Assembly: GCA_029098085.1 (NCBI GenBank) | Contig: JAQXNQ010000057.1 | Span: 1-8,043, forward strand | Source: Oscillospiraceae bacterium | Lineage (GTDB): Bacteria > Bacillota > Clostridia > Oscillospirales > Ruminococcaceae | Length of the DNA stretch: 8,043 bases | Direction: 5' to 3' | In this document: positions 5,835 to 8,043 of the stretch, one piece after another | Numbering within the stretch: position 1 is the first letter of the stretch | How the letters are laid out: each line of letters begins with the position of its first letter | Position numbers and translations under genes: made by a program | The notes under the pieces: model-generated | The model's input: only the letters and a program-made list of their open reading frames with translations | Database searches by the model: none | Told to the model about the DNA's origin: nothing

Positions 5835-6782
5835 TCACAGCAGTCCCGCCGTCCGCAGCGCCCAGATCCAGAAGGTGAGGGTGAAGGCGGAGAGGAGGGT
5901 GGTGGTGACCACGACGCTGGAGGTGAGGACATGGTCGCCGTTCATATTCTTGGCCATGATGTAGCAGCTGGGGGTGGTGGGGGCGGCCAGCATCACCAGC
6001 ACGGCGATCATCTTGTCGGTGGTAAAGCCCATCCAGGCGGCGATGGGGAGAAAGATCAGCGGCTGGATCACCAGCTTGACCAGCGAGGCGATGAGGGTGG
6101 GCCTGACCTTCTTCAGGGCGGCCATGCCCTCAAAGCCCGCCCCCACCACGATCAGAGCCAGCGGGGTGGCCATGGCGGCCAGACTGCCCACCGTCTTGCT
6201 CAGCATGACGGGCAGCTGCCACTGCAGCAGCGAGAAGACCGCACCGATGAGAATGCCCCAGATGATGGGATTTTTGCAGACGCCAATGACCGCCTTTTTG
6301 ATGGCAGCGGAGCCGCCGCCCTTGTTCTCCGGGTTTTCCAGCACCAGCACCAGTACGGCGTAGATGTTGAACAGCGGCACCGATGAGACGATCATCATGG
6401 GGGCCATGCCGGAGGAGCCGTAGATGTTCTGGATGAAGGCGATGCCCAGCACGGCGGCGCTGCCCCGGTAGCAGGCCTGCACAAAGGCTCCCACCGAGTA
6501 TTTGTCCTTCATGAACAGCCGCGCTCCGATCCACGCCCCCAGAAAGCAGAGGGTGGTGGCGCCGGCGCAGAACAGGGTGTACCGCAGGTCGAAGGCCTCT
6601 TTGATGTTGATGCCCGAGATGTCCTTAAACAGCAGGGCGGGCAGCGTCACCTGAAAGTTGAACTTCTCGGCGGCGGAGCAGAACCCGTCGGTGAGCATCC
6701 CCCTCTGCCGGAGGATCCACCCCACCACCATGACCAGAAAGACCGGAATGGTGGCGTTGAGACTGAAGATGAGATTTTCCAT
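5835..6782 (-). CDS. AEC family permease (auxin efflux carrier / malate permease type)
   Basis: A membrane transporter of the AEC family (bile/arsenite/riboflavin transporter superfamily), whose bacterial members carry organic acids or related anions; the substrate cannot be read from the sequence. The 315 residues are the usual length and hydrophobic throughout, with about ten membrane segments in two halves: roughly 8-26, 41-53, 67-90, 105-121, 127-149, then 165-186, 196-216, 229-250, 256-276 and 286-309. A hydrophilic loop at 150-164 (ENPENKGGGSAAIKK) separates the halves. APTTPSCYIMAKNMNGD (267-283) matches the conserved proline/glycine crossover of the second half. The ATG follows GGAGG at 6 nt. 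It lies 53 nt after the isomerase gene, but a terminator fills that gap and leaves no room for a promoter. Confidence 0.92.
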   Translation of the reverse strand: MENLIFSLNATIPVFLVMVVGWILRQRGMLTDGFCSAAEKFNFQVTLPALLFKDISGINIKEAFDLRYTLFCAGATTLCFLGAWIGARLFMKDKYSVGAFVQACYRGSAAVLGIAFIQNIYGSSGMAPMMIVSSVPLFNIYAVLVLVLENPENKGGGSAAIKKAVIGVCKNPIIWGILIGAVFSLLQWQLPVMLSKTVGSLAAMATPLALIVVGAGFEGMAALKKVRPTLIASLVKLVIQPLIFLPIAAWMGFTTDKMIAVLVMLAAPTTPSCYIMAKNMNGDHVLTSSVVVTTTLLSAFTLTFWIWALRTAGLL

Positions 6783-6803
6783 GTTGTACCTCCAAGATGT
6801 CGT

Positions 6804-6833
6804 AAAAACAGCTCCCCTCTGTAGGAGAGCTGT
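6804..6833 (-). terminator. Intrinsic terminator between isomerase and permease genes
   Basis: On the minus strand the stem starts 3 nt after the isomerase stop: ACAGCTCTCCT pairs with AGGGGAGCTGT (11 bp with one U-G pair, loop ACAG) and runs into TTTTT. It is a complete Rho-independent terminator placed ahead of the permease ribosome binding site (GGAGG at about 6789-6793). Confidence 0.8.
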
Positions 6834-6836
6834 CTG

Positions 6837-7700
6837 TCACGCTCCGAATTGGTTCACAAATTCCCGCAGATACCGCCCCAGCTCCCGGATCTCCGCCTCC
6901 AGGCCGTCATCCTGCCGGAGGGTCAGCTCGAAGCTGTAAAATCCGCTGTAGCCCACCTCGTCCAGCGCCGCAAACAGCGCCGTCCAGTCGAGCTTTCCGA
7001 AACCGGGGCGCGGATGCTTTCCGCTTCCGCCGGAATCGCTGAGATGGAGAGCCGTGAGCCTGCTGCCGAACAGCCGTACCGTTTCGGCCGGATCGGGGTG
7101 TCCGCCGTCCATGGCGCACCAGCAGTGGTCGGTGTCCAGGCAGAGCCCCTTCCGGTCGGTGGGCAGGGCGTCGTAGTCGGCCATGAGCCGGTTGGGATCG
7201 GCGTAGAATTCCAGGCCGATGACCCCGTTTACCTTCGTTCTGCCCAGCGATTCCAGGCAGAGGGAAACGCCGCAGTCCTCCGCTGTGGGGATCAAAGCGG
7301 CACACATCCGGCGGTTGGCGGCCTGCACCTCCTCAAAGGGCGCGTCAAAGCCCCACTGGTAAGCCCTCGCGCTGTGCAGGACGCAGTGTTTTGCTCTAAG
7401 CAGGGCGGTAGCCTTCAGCTGCCGCTTCGCCGTTTCAAGGGTCAGGGCGTTCTGCTGCTCATCGGGGCCGAAGCCCGCCAGCAGTCCATGGGTCTGGCAG
7501 ATGGTGATGCCGAGCGCATCGGCAAGGGATCGCAGATCGGTGAAATACCGGGTCAATTCGTCCTCCGGCAGCATCAGCTTTTCGTGGCCGTGGAGCAGGA
7601 AATCCGCACCGTCAAAGCCGCTTTCCGCAAGGAGACGCAGGGTGTTGCGGTCGCCGAAGCGGTGCTGCGGCGTGCCGGTGGAGAGGGAAATGCGCTTCAC
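6837..7700 (-). CDS. Sugar phosphate isomerase/epimerase (xylose isomerase-like TIM barrel)
   Basis: A cytoplasmic TIM-barrel protein of the AP endonuclease 2 / xylose isomerase-like superfamily (PF01261 type), whose members isomerise or epimerise sugars, inositols or hydroxypyruvate-like acids using a divalent metal. The 287 residues are typical. Likely metal and catalytic positions are visible: His71 in QTHG, Glu150 in CLESLG, Asp189 and His192 in LDTDHCW, His219 in ALHLSDS, the loop HPRPGFGKLDW (229-239) and Glu258 in YSFELT. The start is a GTG, chosen because AAAGGAG lies 6 nt before it and homology starts at once with KRISLSTG. It is the first gene of a minus-strand unit with an AEC permease, which hints at uptake and conversion of one compound. 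The exact substrate cannot be assigned. Confidence 0.9.
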   Translation of the reverse strand: MKRISLSTGTPQHRFGDRNTLRLLAESGFDGADFLLHGHEKLMLPEDELTRYFTDLRSLADALGITICQTHGLLAGFGPDEQQNALTLETAKRQLKATALLRAKHCVLHSARAYQWGFDAPFEEVQAANRRMCAALIPTAEDCGVSLCLESLGRTKVNGVIGLEFYADPNRLMADYDALPTDRKGLCLDTDHCWCAMDGGHPDPAETVRLFGSRLTALHLSDSGGSGKHPRPGFGKLDWTALFAALDEVGYSGFYSFELTLRQDDGLEAEIRELGRYLREFVNQFGA

Positions 7701-7733
7701 GTTTGACTCCTTTCTGAAGCTGCCCGGCCGGAC

Positions 7734-7747
7734 AGCAGTTTACTGCT
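7734..7747. promoter_or_regulatory. Palindrome upstream of the isomerase gene
   Basis: AGCAGT-TT-ACTGCT is a perfect 14-bp dyad 34 nt before the GTG start, the size of a repressor operator. No clear -35/-10 pair is visible near it. Confidence 0.35.
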
Positions 7748-7803
7748 CCAGGCTGTCGAAAAAGTGACTTGCAAGAAAAAGTTGCACAAAAGAGGCAATG
7801 TGT

Positions 7804-7824
7804 ATGCCCGCTGGAAGCGGGCAT
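7804..7824 (+). other. Perfect 9-bp hairpin
   Basis: ATGCCCGCT and AGCGGGCAT pair perfectly around loop GGA. It lies 22 nt before a plus-strand terminator; the pair could be the body and end of a short RNA. Confidence 0.4.
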
Positions 7825-7846
7825 GGCTTTGTCCAGTTGGTATCTT

Positions 7847-7875
7847 GCGGCCTGCGGGCCGCGCTTTTTTATTCT
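7847..7875 (+). terminator. Intrinsic terminator on the plus strand with no visible gene
   Basis: GCGGCC/GGCCGC (7847-7862, loop TGCG) is followed by GC and six T's, then ATTC. It has the full form of a plus-strand terminator, yet all nearby genes upstream run on the minus strand. Confidence 0.65.
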
Positions 7876-7906
7876 TTATTGTCCGCGCCGAGCGCGGAGG
7901 AGCAGG

Positions 7907-7987
7907 ATTTCGCGCTCTGCGGAGCGCGACCAGGGCGCTGCCCTGGACCTGCAAGGAGCAAGCCCCTTGACCCATAATCCTTGGCAA
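7907..7987 (-). repeat. Triple-hairpin intergenic repeat, copy B
   Basis: Inverted, 81-bp counterpart of the element at 1847-1928. All three stems persist: CGCGCTC/GAGCGCG (7911-7928), CCAGGGC/GCCCTGG (7930-7946) and CAAGGAG/CCCCTTG (7952-7969), the last with one pair that is G-U only in minus-strand RNA. It lies over 200 nt upstream of the isomerase gene. Confidence 0.8.
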
Positions 7988-8043
7988 AGGTCGATAGGTG
8001 ATACCAGCCCGAGAGAAGGCCATAAGGACTTCTCTCAGCTTTC

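Larger units (their letters stand above)
7748..8043. other. Gene-free, hairpin-rich right end
   Basis: No supportable gene lies in this stretch. Besides the features listed separately it holds TCCGCGC/GCGCGGA (7882-7898) and, at the edge, GAGAGAAG/CTTCTCTC (8011-8036), which may be the terminator of a gene beyond the window. An open frame from a GTG at 7764 passes through the hairpins and the repeat and is not regarded as a gene. Confidence 0.6.

Noticed and set aside
6849..7706. 285-codon open frame on the plus strand opposite the isomerase gene
   Set aside because: Exact antisense of a well-supported gene; no initiation signal or recognisable domain.
7697..8023. Open frames on both strands through the right-end repeat
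   Set aside because: They cover perfect hairpins and a terminator; such arginine/alanine-rich frames over dispersed repeats are typical artefacts.
1..8043. CRISPR array, tRNA, rRNA, transposase or phage genes
   Set aside because: No regularly spaced long repeats, no tRNA or rRNA sequence and no mobile-element enzyme is visible on either strand.

Overview
The window looks like a chromosomal segment from a GC-rich, low-motility-of-content Firmicute of the Clostridia, most likely a gut member of the Oscillospiraceae/Ruminococcaceae. This is an inference from several things: strong AAAGGAG/GGAGG ribosome binding sites before every gene, sigma-A type promoters, U-tailed intrinsic terminators, protein sequences of clostridial type, and GC-rich hairpin-dense intergenic repeats of a kind common in that family. 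No species can be named from the sequence alone.

Positions 1-4980 hold an arginine biosynthesis cluster read on the minus strand, in transcription order argG, argH, argC, argJ, with argJ cut by the left edge. Together they cover ornithine supply (ArgC reduces acetylglutamyl phosphate; ArgJ recycles the acetyl group) and the last two steps from citrulline to arginine (ArgG, ArgH). The genes are not tightly packed. There are 32 nt between argC and argJ, about 280 nt between argH and argC (with a hairpin repeat), and about 240 nt between argG and argH (with several hairpins and a heptamer repeat). argG has a good promoter of its own.

Positions 4891-5316 form a divergent intergenic region with the argG promoter (minus), two perfect dyads, a potentially branched RNA-like fold, and a promoter on the plus strand with repeated TTCAGAA sites. 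That promoter drives a 68-residue gene (5317-5523) followed by a strong terminator. The small protein resembles the first half of an MGS-like domain, the fold of the allosteric C-terminus of carbamoyl phosphate synthase large subunit, but lacks the phosphate-binding threonines. It is the most unusual item in the window.

Positions 5835-7700 hold a two-gene minus-strand unit: a xylose-isomerase-like TIM-barrel sugar isomerase/epimerase, then an AEC-family permease. A complete intrinsic terminator sits in the 53-nt gap between them. The right end (7701-8043) has no gene. It carries a palindrome, a hairpin plus terminator on the plus strand, and the second, inverted copy of the roughly 82-bp triple-hairpin repeat also found upstream of argC.
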